Translations under genes and position numbers: made by a program
Part shown: positions 11,864-24,573 of the stretch, in pieces
Layout: each line of letters starts with the position of its first letter
Numbering within the stretch: the stretch's first letter is position 1
Source of the DNA: Mytilus edulis
Lineage: Eukaryota > Mollusca > Bivalvia > Mytilida > Mytilidae
DNA length: 64,000 nucleotides
Reading direction: 5' to 3'
Assembly (NCBI RefSeq): GCF_963676685.1
Contig: NC_092355.1
Location: 77,033,176 to 77,097,175 of the forward strand
The notes under the pieces: model-generated
What the model was told of the DNA's origin: nothing
Database searches by the model: none
The model's input: the letters and a program-made list of their open reading frames with translations, nothing else

Positions 11864-12208
11864 CACCTTATCGCTATTTAGTCCATTCTGGGAAAAACAG
11901 TCATTTATACAACTTCCTGTTTGAGGTCACCAGTCGAAAAATGGAGGTCATCAGTAGTGAGCTGAGGAAGAAAAAACTTTAGAAAGTGATCATCAAGAAA
12001 ATTTGATATTGTATGATCCACTTTTTTGAAATCAAAATTGAAGTAAAAAAATATTTTGTTTGAAGTATTTACAGTAGTTTAAACAGGTCTCATTAAAAAG
12101 TATCATGCATGGTGAATTGTTTAAACAGGGTCCCAGATAACTTCAACTGGATGAAAAAGTTGTGTAATTTTAGAACTTATCCGGAATGGAATAAATAGCG
12201 ATTAGGTG
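11864..12208. mobile_element. 345 bp MITE with TA target duplication (Tc1/mariner-like)
   Basis: The left end CACCTTATCGCTATTTAGTC is the inverted counterpart of the right end ATAAATAGCGATTAGGTG. Similarity continues through the CCATTCYGG block, about 28 bp in all. TA flanks both sides (11862-11863 and 12209-12210). The interior has no coding sequence. Confidence 0.75.
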
Positions 12209-13565
12209 TATTCCAATAGGCTTAAACATTGTTAAATGTAGTTTTTTATTTTAATTAGCTTTCACTAAAAAAATAAATAATTTAATTGCCTATTTTAGGT
12301 GATAATGACAACCCTAGCCTCTTAAGAGTATTTCTGTTTCACTTTATGCTGCATAAATGTGCATTCTTCAATATAAATTTGAAACATTTTTAATTCAGAA
12401 CCATTGCATGTAATATTCTGGGACGCCTAAATACGGCCCTTTCCAAAGTTACTTGTTTGAAGTATTATGAGCACTTTTTTTCATTTTTAAGGGCTTTTTA
12501 ATTGATGTACATGCAGCCAAGTAATACAGGTGTGCCATACGGAATTTCAAAAATAAACTAGCATATATAGCATACATAGAAAAATATCTACTAAATTAAC
12601 TGTCTTTGATTACATTTTTGGTAAAATTTGATCATTAAAAATGGACGGAAAATTATTTTCCTGACAATAAAATTACATCTTCGCTAGCCAAGGGTTACGA
12701 TCCACTCCCGCTCCGAAGAGACCGGGAGTGGATCGTAACCAGATGATAAAATTAATGCATTTGTACAGTCCTAAATTAAGGTGAAAACAAACCTAATAAT
12801 AATTATATCTTACTGACATTGGATTACAAATATGTCGGTTATCTAATACAAATACAAGGTTCAAGGTCATTTGATTAACATTTTTGTACTACATAATAAA
12901 ATAAATTAGGTTATGTTTTGAAAACAAAATTAATTATCTTGACTTATCAATATCATTAGATGTTATGCAGTCGTGTTTACATTAACAAGAACAACACAAT
13001 TCCTCACCTGAATAATATCTACGTTTCAGTAATTATGACATTTGGCTGACCTAATTTTTCAAATATTTTTTGTGAAAGTTGTAACTTGATGAAATTTTAT
13101 ACTCATTAAACACAGGTATAATTCAGAATAAAAAATCCAAAATCTATTTTTGTGTATACCTATAGCTAGCATGATATGGTGTTTAAATACTTCAATGTAT
13201 ATATCATTTATTTTGGTGTACAGTTTATAAACAATATCATGACCATGATTCTATTACCACATACCATCCCCAGATACTGAAAAGGCAAATTTATTTGAAT
13301 AGCATTCAGGTTTCTTGAATTTGATATACATGTACATAATGATATTGTACTTGATAAATAATAGTCATATCTTAAAGTTGAGCAGGGGCTTGACTTTATT
13401 GTGAATTGACATGGTACATCTTGAGCAAACTAAGTACCGGTATACTATTCCTCTTTTAAAAATTAACAGTTTTAATTTGCTGTCAAATCTACATGATTTT
13501 TGCCATTGATGAGAAATTGTCGAGACATCCATATATACATGATATATGCATAAACATTCACCTAA
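12209..13565. other. AT-rich non-coding stretch with one perfect hairpin
   Basis: I see no exon here. The only structured item is the hairpin at 12693-12740. This part may belong to the 3' UTR or 3' flank of the minus-strand LRAT-like gene. A plus-strand TTTATT near 13396 could be its poly(A) signal. Confidence 0.4.
12693..12740. repeat. Perfect 18 bp stem inverted repeat
   Basis: GGTTACGATCCACTCCCG (12693-12710) and CGGGAGTGGATCGTAACC (12723-12740) are perfect reverse complements separated by 12 nt. The loop itself contains CTCCGAAGAG, which can close as a CTC/GAG mini-stem on a CGAA tetraloop. It is far more GC-rich than its surroundings. Confidence 0.9.
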
Positions 13566-13832
13566 GGCAGCAACCATTTGATTTTCTGGGGGGGCTATGG
13601 TTTTTTTTCCCGTACAATCTATTTTTTTCGCGACAAGTCGAAAATAATTTTTTTCTTTCAATTTTAGCATTACATATAGTGGCAGCTGAGGGTGAAACAA
13701 ACAATTTTTTTTTCTCAGAATCAAAAACAAATTATTTTTTTCTCCAAAAACTGGAAACAAACTTTTTTTTCCAAAAAAAACCATAGCCCCCCCCCCCCCC
13801 CCCCCCCCCCAGAAAATCAAATGGTTGCTGCC
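13566..13832. mobile_element. 267 bp MITE with TAA target duplication
   Basis: The ends are GGCAGCAACCATTTGATTTT and its inverted copy ending TCAAATGGTTGCTGCC. The inverted repeat is about 45 bp and includes the GGGGGCTATGG block. TAA is duplicated at 13563-13565 and 13833-13835. The right arm contains about 23 consecutive C residues (13789-13810), where slippage is expected. A diverged relative begins at 29211. Overlapping frames on both strands are by-products of the T-rich interior. Confidence 0.85.
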
Positions 13833-14964
13833 TAAGAAAAGAAAATCCTAAATTTACAAAGTATTGACACTAAAAAATGATTTCCCCTGAGTGCCATACG
13901 TTGAGGTATAAGTAAATAACATAACTTATCATGGTCTAAATTTAAAGGCAGTACATAAATATAATATCATATAAATTCAATTACCATAATAAATCTTCAT
14001 TTTTTAGATATGAATTCAGGAACACTCAATTTCATTCATGAAAAATTTAAGGCGAGACATGTGGATGCAAGTTGATCCAATATCTATATGTATTATGACC
14101 CTATTTGATTAGAATACATATCCTATTTACTAACAAAGATCTGACAACACTAGTACATTCTATTTTCTGCTCTGATCATTATTACATCAACCAATGAAAT
14201 GTTTGAAGGTGTGTACATTATGAACTGTTACAACAACACCTATGGATCCGGGAAACCAAACAGAAAGTGAAAGTACATGTAGTGTTCTTAGTAAAGCTTT
14301 GACACATGATCTGTTTTTAAGATTGATTATTACCATCTGATTACCAGACGTAAGATTTCTATAATAAAGAAATAAAGATCTTCAATGATATACCAAGTCC
14401 AGTGCGTTAAATATAATCATATACAATGTATATATAGGTTCATCATACATCAATACAACCAGACTTCAGAGTCATCAAAAAATAGATCACACATTTTCAA
14501 TAGAATTGTAAGTTGTATTATCCGGGGGAAAAAATCAATTCGGCTGCCCATACCTGCTGAAAATGGACTCATCTTTACTATCAGATTTTAAGGTCGATAA
14601 AATTCCAAGTCGGCTGAAAAATGAACCCTAGGTACATGTCATTTTACTAGATGACCGAAAATCTTCACCATACATAAGTGTTAAATAATGATGTACATAG
14701 TAAACTGCTTTTATACAGAGTTTGATAATGTTGATAAATGAACTTGATGTATTTTTTCCAGAGGACTTATTCACAAAATCACATGACTTTAAATAGAGTT
14801 AAAATAATAATGTCTTTGATGTAGTTAAGTCCTTATTTATAGAGTTCAAACAGTATTGATAAACGAACTTCAGGTATCTTCACCAGTGGAACGGACATCT
14901 CGTTCTCTGCACATTACTTCTGTGTCAGCAGTAAACTCCCAATAGAGTAAAAATAGAATGGACT
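13833..14964 (-). other. Probable 3' UTR of the LRAT-like gene
   Basis: This non-coding AT-rich sequence lies directly downstream, on the minus strand, of the predicted stop codon at 14965-14967. It contains no other exon I can support. The true transcript end was not determined. Confidence 0.45.
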
Positions 14965-15120
14965 TCAAGTTCCTGCACCAGGAGACTGTAGATCTTCAAT
15001 AGAGTTCTGTGTTTGTAGGATACTCTTTATACTTTCTGACAGTTTTTCATGAGCGATACCAGCATCTTTTGGTGACGGTGGTGTAGAAAATATTGTCATG
15101 GATTGAAGTGCTGTTCTTGA
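14965..15120 (-). CDS. Probable last coding exon of the LRAT-domain gene
   Basis: On the minus strand the sequence TTTTCTTTTTTCAG ends at 15121. It is followed by an open frame of 51 codons and a TGA at 14965-14967. The product begins SRTALQSMTIFSTPPSPK and ends with QNSIEDLQSPGAGT; it is polar, with no membrane helix. The frame starts in phase 0. The LRAT exon at 26384-26821 also ends in phase 0, after SDQ. In PLAAT/HRASLS proteins the same SDQ sits where the catalytic domain gives way to the C-terminal tail. Joining the two exons would give a 197-residue protein. The join is inferred from phase, strand and position only. PLAAT tails normally carry a hydrophobic anchor, and this one does not. 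It could instead be the last exon of an unrelated gene. Confidence 0.6.
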   Translation of the reverse strand, partial: SRTALQSMTIFSTPPSPKDAGIAHEKLSESIKSILQTQNSIEDLQSPGAGT

Positions 15121-15477
15121 CTGAAAAAAGAAAAGAAATGACATTATTGACTTGTTCAGGAGAAATTAACATGATTAGTTTCCAAATTTACAGTATTTCA
15201 GAAATTCCCCTTGGGTTGTTCGGCCCTCATGAAGACTACCAAATTTTAAAACTAACTTGTCATGTGGACCACTATTGAATTTGGTATAAAAGTTAGTGTG
15301 ACTATCAAACCCCATTTCTGATGAAAAAGTGTAAACAATGTCGCTAAAATACATGTACCACATGGTGTATACTATTGTAGTTTTCTGAGAAAAAAACGTT
15401 TTTTTTAGTCAGTACTTCGTGAAATGATTTTACTTCTGACACAGATATTAACCAAGGGTTCTAATTTATATTTTAAC

Positions 15478-17214
15478 CAGATGCTCCGCAGGGCGCAGCT
15501 TTATACGCAGAGGTTGAACCCTGAACGGTTGGGGCAAGTATGGACACAACATTCAAGCTGGATTCAGCTCTAAATTTGGATTGTGATTAAATAGTTGACA
15601 CAGCATAGGTTTCTGACACAGAATGAATGTGGTCTAATGAACTTAAAATATTTTTTTTGCCTTTAAGCAATTCATTATGCTGTTGAATATTAATCCTCTC
15701 AAAAAAATGTTTGAAGAAATTTTCTTTTTATTTATGAAATCTGAAATGAGAAAAATTTAACCCCCCACCCCCATTTGTTTTCACATCCCCCTTTCCCTTT
15801 TTCCAAAACTGATCTCAATTCAAATTTCTAAAGGAGTTTGCAACAATAACTACTCATTTAAATACATCATAAAATAAAGTGCTTGTTATCACTGAATGGT
15901 AAAGATTGTTTTAATTTATCAGTTCGACAGTTGGTAGAAAAAGTGAATATACATTGTATATATATTGTATAAAACAATGATTTAAGTTGATTCAACTACT
16001 ATTCTGGACAAAGAAAGATAACTCCAATTGAAATATTAATTATATATATTGTATAAAACAAAGATTTAAGTTGATTCAACTACTATTCTGGACAAAGAAA
16101 GATAACTCCAATTGAAATTGCAATTAGATATTTCTTGCTATTGCGCAATACTGAGTAATTGAAAATATTTGCTTTTGCACAATACTGTGCAATTGAAGAT
16201 TTCTTGCTACTGCGCAATACTGTGCAATTGAAAATTTCTTGCTATTGCACAATACTGTGCAATTGAAGATTTCTTGCTATTGCTGAATACTGTGCAATTG
16301 AAAATTTCTTGCTATTGCACAATACTTAATATAATAATTTTGGATCCTGATTTGAACCAACTTGAAAACTGGGCCCATAATCAAAAATCTAAGTACATGT
16401 TTAGATTCAGCATATCAAAAAAGCCCAAGAATTCAATTTTTGTTAAAATCAAATTTAGTTTAATTTTGGACCCCGATTTGGACCAACTTGAAAACTGGGC
16501 CAATAACAAAAAATCTGAGTACATTTTTAGATTCAGCATATCAAAGAACCCCAAGGATTCAATTTTTGTTAAAATCAAACTAGGTTAATTTTGGACCCTT
16601 TGGACCTTAATGTAGACCATTATGATTTTTTTTGATGAAATCAAACAAAGTTCAATTTTGGACCCTTAGGGCCCCTTATTCCTAAACTGTTGGGACCAAA
16701 ACTCCCAAAATCAAACCCAACCTTCCTTTTATGGTCATAAACCTTGTGTTTAAATTTCATAGATTTCTATTTACTTATACTAAACTTATTGTGCGAAAAC
16801 CAAGAATAATGCTTATTTAGGCCCTTTTTTGGCCCTTAATTCCTAAACTGTAGGAACCATAACTCTCAAAATCAATCCCAACCTTCCTTTTGTGGTCATA
16901 AACCTTGTGTCAAAATTTCATAGATTTCTATTTACTTAAACTAAAGTTATAGTGCGAAAACCAAGAAAATGCTTATTTGGGCCCTTTTTGGCCCCCAATT
17001 CCTAAAATGTTGGGACCAAAACTCCCCAAATCAATCCCAACCTTCCTTTTGTGGTCATAAACCTTGTGTTAAAAAAATCATTGATTTCTATTCACTTTTA
17101 CTAAAATTAGAGTGCGATAACTAAAAGTATTCGGACGACGACGACGATGCAGCCGACGCCAACGTGATAGCAATATACGACGAAAAATTAAAATTTTTGC
17201 GGTCGTATAAAAAG
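15478..17214 (+). repeat. Composite bivalve dispersed repeat, ~1.7 kb
   Basis: It starts GATGCTCCGCAGGGCGCAGC then TTTATACG, and ends TTTTGCGGTCGTATAAA. The short ends are inverted (CTTTATACGaccGC-like; the left copy here has lost three bases). The interior is built of smaller tandem blocks: an 85 bp duplication at 15957-16115; about six ~35 bp units of the TTGCTATTGCACAATACTG type at 16130-16330; two ~120 bp units at 16335-16590; and three ~165 bp units with CCTAAACTGTTGGGACCAAA at 16680-17075. ACGACGACGACGATG lies near the end. The small frames in it are not genes. Confidence 0.75.
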
Positions 17215-18005
17215 ATAGCAATTCTTGTTTTTTTTCTTTAAACATGTTAAAAGACAATCAAACCCTGTGACCAAGTTCAGGGGCAGATCCAGCCATTTCT
17301 AAAAGGGGGTCACACAACCCAGGAGAAAAGGGGGGAAGGAGTGGAGGAGTCCACGATGTCACTGAAGCATGACTGAAGAAGCAGAGGTCAGGATTAGAAC
17401 TTTGACAATCTTAAGTAATATATCAAACATGTCTCTGACAGTTTATAATGTATCGCATAGACATCTGTGTGTAGCTATGCATATTTAATTCTGTGTCTGT
17501 ACCAAGTCCTTTTAATACTGTTCTTATTCTTTATAAAAATAGATTCTGACAGGTTGCCAGACACAATGTTAAACATGATACATGTAGATTGTTAGGGGCA
17601 AGGCTACCTTCATTCTAAATTTATTCTAATACGCATCTAGTCATTTATTAATAGAAACACCTGCTGTAAAATTGTAATTTATAGCATGATAATAAATCAA
17701 CAAGGGTACAAGGCCTAATAAATATTGTTTGTTTCCCCAATACTGAACGACTCAATAAAGCAGTGCACTAATAAAATTTTATTGTCATAACTAAAGTAAG
17801 TCAAATATTATTTTTCATTTCCCATTTTCAGGCTTGCCAGATCTACATGATCTACTGATATTGTTACAGTTTAATATTTGGAAAAAAATAAAATGTTTCC
17901 CTACTTAGCTACCCACACCTAGCTTGGCAGGAAAGGGATTGCAGAAACAAAAAATATATCAATTAAGGCCCAATTAACTTGGACATATGATGTATATATA
18001 TAAAT

Positions 18006-18165
18006 CAGGGGCGGATCCAGCCATTTTAAAAAGGAGGGGTTCCCAACCCAGGATAAAGGGGGGGTGGGTGGGTTCCAACCATATGTCCCCATTCAAATGC
18101 ATAGATCAGCCCCAAAAAAGAGGGGGGTTCCAACCCCCGGAACCCTCCCCCTGGATCCGCCACTG
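18006..18165. mobile_element. 160 bp MITE, CAGGGGCGGATCC ends, 5 bp target duplication
   Basis: The left end CAGGGGCGGATCCAG and the right end CTGGATCCGCCACTG are inverted repeats. TAAAT is duplicated at 18001-18005 and 18166-18170. Termini beginning CAGNGGCGGATCC are common in hAT-type MITEs. The 5 bp duplication is shorter than the usual 8 bp, so the superfamily is open. Confidence 0.8.
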
Positions 18166-18629
18166 TAAATTTATTTTCCTGGTACTCACAGCCTCTTACA
18201 AATAAAACTAACAGATGATTGGAGGATATAATACATACATGATATAGATCTCTTAAATGATGGGAATAAAAAATAATCAATGTAACTCCTGAGTGTAACT
18301 CCACTTAAACAGAAATCAATACAGAAAACATAGACATTTTTTCATTGTTTTTATAATCATGTTATACATGTGAAACTCTAAATATGTTTGTTCCCAAGAC
18401 AAACATGACAGTATTAGTAACAAACATAAAAATTATATATCAAACTTAACATATAATATTTGTTATTTAAACCAGATTTAACCAGTTTTGACCTACATGT
18501 ACTTTAAATTAAGAAATACTGCATTTAAGGATTTTTGGATGAAATGGAGAATAGACAACAATACCAGTTTAATCTTTCAGATTCCAGAAAAATCTGCATA
18601 CAGATACCAAATTGCAAGTTCTAGTTATT

Positions 18630-18773
18630 CTGTAAATTCAGAAATTATTGTCACATTTTGAAGTTTTTTAAATGAATTAAAACTGCAATTAACTGAAAAT
18701 CGCAAAATTCAAATTTTAGTCTAAAATGACAAAATCGCAATAATAAATGCACGCAATAATTTCTGAATTTACA
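18630..18773. mobile_element. MITE with CTGTAAATTCAGAAATTATT ends, copy 1
   Basis: The left end CTGTAAATTCAGAAATTATT is inverted at the right as AATAATTTCTGAATTTACA. A better-preserved copy lies at 39530-39733. The flanking TA duplication is not clear here. The interior shares GTCTAAAATGACAAAATCGC with the second copy. Confidence 0.75.
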
Positions 18774-18835
18774 CTATTCACCTGGCAGTTGCATCATTAT
18801 TATCATAATAAAGATCTCACAATAATGTTTCAATT

Positions 18836-19060
18836 TAAAATATAAGTTGTACATATATAATATGGTGTAAGTGCCAATGATACAGCTCTCCATCTAAGTA
18901 AAAGGAAACCATTATAGGTCAAAGTACGGTTAACAACATGGGGCCTTGGCTCACACCAAACAGCAAGCTTACCTATAAATGGCCCAAAAATGACAAGTGT
19001 TAAACCATTCAAACAGGAAAACTAACAGTCTAATCTTTATAATAAACGAGAACCACATCA
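18836..19060 (-). repeat. Retroelement 3'-tail repeat, family B
   Basis: On the minus strand this reads as the tail that ends GGAGAGCTGTATCATTGGCA and includes GAGCCAAGGCCCC and GTTTTCCTGTTTGAATGG. Other copies are at 37272-37480 (minus), 48960-49210, 49495-49560 and 54670-54860 (plus). They share the same 3' end and differ in 5' extent, as expected for 5'-truncated retroelement insertions. Boundaries are approximate. Confidence 0.65.
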
Positions 19061-19410
19061 AGTTCAACAATCGACAACTACTGAACATCAGATTCAGGTA
19101 CAAACATGATTGCAGCAGGTTCAAACATTTTAATGAATAATGGGAACCAACATTCACCCTTATCTGAAACAATAGTATAATATCATGTATGATTCAGAAT
19201 GTGGATCAAATGTTGATAAAGGCACAGAATATTGAATGAGCACTGGATTGTGTTAATCTAATTAGCAAAAGTCATAATTACATTTGAACTCTGTCAACTT
19301 GATGATACTGTACAAAATAATTTCTCTACAGTACATGTAATAGTGCTTTCAAGAATTGTCAATTCATTAAATTACATCAATTATTTCAACTTAAACTTGT
19401 CATTTGTTAA

Positions 19411-22400
19411 AGGGAAACTTCGCAAAAAAATCAAAAATTGATATTATGTTCATTCTGTATAAAAATGTTCAAATTCATAGATATTAAAGTTTTATTCCGC
19501 TAGATAAGCGATCACCATCGATTTTAAATTTAGAGTATCAATTCTCCGAGATCCGCCATCTTGTCTTCTTTCCCGATGAATAAAAACGATATGTCTATAA
19601 ACCACAAAGAAACAAAACTACAGTAACCGATGTAGTCGTAATTGCGTGTCGATATCTTGTCAATCGTACGGTTGTTTAATACGACTAACTAACTTGATAC
19701 GGAAAATATTCTTACTTTTTTTAAATTACCATGGTCTGTTGTTTTTAAACTGTTGATATTGGAATTAGGTGAAAAGTCAAAGTTTGAAATCATAAATAAG
19801 TGTTCCGTGAAAATTGTTTTTGAAAATCTAATTTGTTCATAATTCTTTAAAGTAATAAACTTTTTTCAAATATATTTTGATCTTCCCTTATCTGATCACC
19901 AGCATGGCTAAAGGTATTACTTCCAAAGGTATTGTGAGGGGTGTGAGGTGACACGTCCAGGTATTCAAGCGATTTCCTGTCGGGCTTGCAAGTTCATGCA
20001 TCGTTTCACTTCTGCAGGTATTGATCAGTGTACACGGCTGATAACTTATAACTTATAACTTTCCATTTTGAACTATCAGATGTATAATATACAACTCTGT
20101 CTTACTTGTCATTACTATACTCATACGCTTGTTTATAAATAACATTTCTGGTGTAAAGAATATAATTCATAATATATAAATAATACCCAAAAAATAAGAT
20201 TTGATGAAATTAAAATCTATTTAAATATTTTTTCCAAGGGTGAATTTGGGAAAATGTAATATATAGTCATTGTCAATAGTGAAGGACAGATTGGAACAGA
20301 CCAGAAATATTGATTTAAAAAAATGTACGCACTTGCCGACGATTCGTTTATACGACTGGATATAAAGTTACGGAACTATAGCGCAATTTAAAATATATAC
20401 GTGTATACATTGAACATAAGAAAAAACATATATTTTGAATAAATAGGGGTAAAAGTGTTGTAAATAGACTAGCCAACGTATGCCAACAGTATGTAATCAT
20501 CGAATGTCGATAGACTACAGTTGTATACCAAAAGAAGAAGAGAACCAATTTGATTTAAATACAGGTCGATGTATAACTTTTGCTTTGGTTCATTGAAGCT
20601 GTGGACCTAGGAAAATCACAGATTTATATTTCAATAAGATTGTTCTCAAACAAAGGAAGGAATTCGTCATCACAATTGTTATATATGCCACTGGACGAAC
20701 ACTAATTATCCCCAGGGGATGTGAATATTTTGCTGGGAAACTTGAGTATCAAAGTTTCAAATTAATTTCGGGATTTATTTTCTTTCTTGGTATTCAATAA
20801 CCGAAAAAAGAATAAATTACTTGTTCGCTAAATAGGGATATTCTTGTCAGATAAAAGAATTTTAGTTATATTTAAAAAATAGGGAAATATGACATTAAAT
20901 TGGTTCTGTCTTTTTTTAAACATCGTTAAAACGATGTGTGTCTAAGGTGAACGCCACAAGAACCCTGTAATACTAGTACGAGAGTATAGCATGTAAACAT
21001 TCCTTCTCAATAATATGGTTGTATTGGAAAACTTTTCATACAGATTGACAACTCATTGTCCGATATGCATGTAATATTTGCCACATGACGCCCATAGTTC
21101 TTTCTACCATCATCACCTTATTCCTTGATATTGCTGTAAACATCGATGGTTCACACCCAAACAAAATGGGAGTAATGAACCTTCAGAGCTTCTCCGTGTT
21201 ATACACTTGTGAAATATATAGACGAAATTTCTGTATTGAAATGAATCTACATCTCACAAACAGGATTTTCAAATAACGATTTTGAGTAATCACCTTACAA
21301 ACCAATATAAACGTATGGCAAGATATAACCATGAAGGAATTTAGTTTTTGTCAGAACTCATCACTATATCATAAACGTATACGTATATATATGCATACAG
21401 TTTCAAATATCAAGAACAAGCGTTCGATGTCGATAGTCTGTTCTCTAACTGTTCAGAGTTAGACATGTCACTTGTTCATTCTTGGAAGCCTTCATATTCC
21501 CCGTCTAACGATGGGAACTCTTTCTGATTGTGTTGACTATAAATGCTTGTATGGTAATTCTGTCGTTTATCTGTACAAGCGGTTGCATTTCCTCTCCTTT
21601 CCCAACAAACAAACGAACGAAACGCAACTAGTCTGATTTCTCTGGAGCTCATCCTCAATGGCTCTTATACGTCAGGAAACTTACATGTATACTAATAATG
21701 ATTGTTTCATGAACAACGATGTATGAACGAACTATTATAAATTCGTCAATATCTGTAATGCATGACTAAAGTATAACTTTTATTACAACTACTGTATTAC
21801 TTATTTGGATTAATGACGGCTATCATGTTCAACATTGCACAACTATTATCATAGAATTTTAAAAAAAATCCTCAAAAATCCTCAAAAGATATAATGCCTT
21901 AGCTTAGATAATTAGTATTCTTTTCACAAAAAGTTCGTGTAAATGATTGTCAAATGAATTTAATTATGTAAGAATAAAATGTTAAAAAGAAACTAAAAAA
22001 AAATTATGCATGTTGTATGTTGTATTTTTTTGTCAATTAAAAACTTTAAAATTGCAATAGTTTTATTAGCATTTAAACACAGCCAGATTTGAATACAAGT
22101 TAAGAAATTCCGGTAAAGTCAATGATATCAAACAGATGTACAATGGTATATCAAATTGGGTAATATTGCATTTAGTTTTTATTAAAGATTAAAACTACTA
22201 TTTTTTGCTTCATATTTGAATCTCTACGCCAATTGCCGCTAAGAAAGTAATCAAAAATTGTTTCCTTTTATTTTTATACACTTTCGGAATTACGAATCTG
22301 AATTTTATTTTCAATTAATTTACACAATTTAATTATTGTATCTTTATTCTCATCGTGTATTTAATCTTAGTGTATTAACATCATGACAGCATATACTCTA

Positions 22401-23051
22401 ATCCTTTCTATTTATCCTTTCCAAATAACATTTATACGTGTGTACGCTTGAACTCACACCTGCGGCTAAATAGCTACAAGGTAAACGAATTGACCTCAAG
22501 CCGAGAAATATACAGTGACCTTTACAAAATAATATACACACTCTGCTCACACATTAGTTGCATTGAAATGATTATCAAAACAATAACGGTAAATAGAACT
22601 GAAATATTTTCAGTTCAATATCAGTAAAAATGTTCAATAAATATTTTATGAAAAAAATCTCAACAATAATTAATTAAATTTATTCAAAAACATTTACTAG
22701 AGATAATTTTATAGGAGTTTAATTCAATCAATACAAAACGGTATATATATGCATATTCACTTTCGTTCATTCTTATATTGTGGTTTATAACTTCGACCAT
22801 TCGTCAGCTGTGCGCTTTTAATTACGTATATTGTCGATAAGCTATAAGAGTTAAACAGATTTTATTTTTTCCCAGAATTCAATAAATCGGGCTAATACGT
22901 CACGACCCACTCGAGAATTCAACCAAAAAAGTTACAAATACTTGATTTTCTCCGTTATTAGAAGGAATATAAATTTAAAACTTTGCAAATGTGTTTTTTA
23001 TGTTAAGATGAACATAATTAGATGATAAGTAAAAAATCGCGGAATTTCCCT
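19411..23051. mobile_element. 3.64 kb TIR element with TTAA target duplication
   Basis: The left end AGGGAAACTTCGCAAAAAAA pairs with the right end, which reads AAATCGCGGAATTTCCCT. Inner similarity (TTATGTTCAT) is also inverted. TTAA flanks both ends (19407-19410 and 23052-23055), as for piggyBac-like or Kolobok elements. No transposase is visible; the largest frames (20348-20548, 21476-21658) are 60-66 codons and unrecognised. It is therefore non-autonomous or badly decayed. The sequence at 21420-21680 is less AT-rich than its surroundings, but I cannot assign it. Confidence 0.65.
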
Positions 23052-23397
23052 TTAAACCAACTTCTCTAATTTTATGACACAAATATAAAGTTATACAAGA
23101 TTCAATGAAAGTCTTTACAAATAAAACAACTACAAAGTGAGGGGGGATAGGACCTTTATCGGGACTCTGGGAATCTGGTGTTTTAAAGTTAGGAATTCAG
23201 GATCAGGGAATTCTTTTTTCCAATTTCGGGATGTCAGGATTTAAATTTATTTAAATTCGGGACCTCTGGATTTCGTGTTTTTAAACCCAGGATTTTGGGA
23301 TCAGGACCCTTTCTACCCCCCATCCCCAAAGTGCTTTAAGACTGATTATGAAAAAAGTCCTCATATATAAAATGTACAGTTCATTGATAAAGGGCTT

Positions 23398-24417
23398 CAG
23401 GGCCGTAACTACGTGTACCTATGAGGCTTTGAAGTAATTTTCTACACCACATTTTTTTTTGAAGTATAATAAAATGAAATATTGACAGTATGTACACGGA
23501 GAACTTGAATTTATATTATAAACAACACAAGTTTACAGTTTTAACAGTGTTATTATGATACGTGATATATCTGTCATTTTCGGTATTTTTTACCAAAAGT
23601 GAACTGTTTCAGTATTTTATTTTTGTGTGGCCGTCCGTCTGTTATTCAGTATTCGTACTTTGCTTTCAACAATTTTGAATAAAACTTAACTATTCACATT
23701 TTTTTAGGGGCTCCATTAAGCGGAGGAAGTTCCCTTTGTATTGTGAATGTTTTATGATAATGGAAATTCGTTACCGGCTGAATCAGCTGTTGTGTCATTT
23801 TTTTAACGTCTCCCAGCCGATCGTACGAGAACATTATGGTCAATGCCATAGTAGTTAAACACTCCCATTCATTGAAGCAGAGATTTTCTAAACTAAGTGT
23901 ATACTAGTTTAGAAAGTCCCTGGTTGTAGTTATATACATGTCTGTTCAGAATCAGCTTTCTACAATATTAAAATTCAAGGTCCTCGACAAAAAAAATATC
24001 TTTCTATGATCTTGCTTTATATGTTTTTTTAACTTACCAGTTTGATTTCTAACAAAAATATCTTTAAATACAGATATTAATTGTTTGTATAAAAAATTGC
24101 TTCAAGGATCTGGGACAGCAATTACTGATGTTTTTAAAAGTAAGGAAATCAAAGGAAAATGGGTGATTTTTAGCCATATTGAGAACAAAATGAGCAGTCA
24201 CAATGTATTTAATGTAAATAATTATAGGTCAAAGTACAGCCTTAAAGACGGAGCCTTGGCTTACTACGAACAGCAATCTCCGTGTTTTTGCATACAAATT
24301 GTTTCCAGGTTCAAGCAATACTTTTTTTAGCCATTTTACTTGGAGAAAAAAAATGGCCTCAATTGGCGGCCCCCAAACCCCTGCCTCCCCTGAATTTGAA
24401 CCCTAGTTACGGCCCTG
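23398..24417. mobile_element. 1020 bp TIR element with 5 bp target duplication
   Basis: The ends CAGGGCCGTAACTACG and CTAGTTACGGCCCTG are inverted repeats. GGCTT is duplicated at 23393-23397 and 24418-24422. The right flank (GGCTTTCCGTTTTGAATTTT) is a retroelement-tail repeat also found at about 25527, so the element landed inside an older repeat. No ORF of note; the 81-codon frame at 24085-24330 looks non-coding. Confidence 0.8.
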
Positions 24418-24573
24418 GGCTTTCCGTTTTGAATTTTCCTCAGAGTTCAGTATTTTGGTGATTTTATTTTTTTAAAGGAGGTGATCATGAAGAAATAGAC
24501 AGAATACCGATATTAGCAAAGTCACTCGATGTCCATTTGAAAATAAAAGTTAAAATGTCTAAATGAGTGGGTC

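Noticed and set aside
13365..13820. 151-codon minus frame and overlapping 97-codon plus frame
   Set aside because: Low-complexity frames over a T-rich and C-rich MITE; no domain or codon signal.
21476..21658. 60-codon minus frame in less AT-rich sequence
   Set aside because: No recognisable domain or splice context. It may be captured DNA in the 3.6 kb element, but cannot be supported as a gene.
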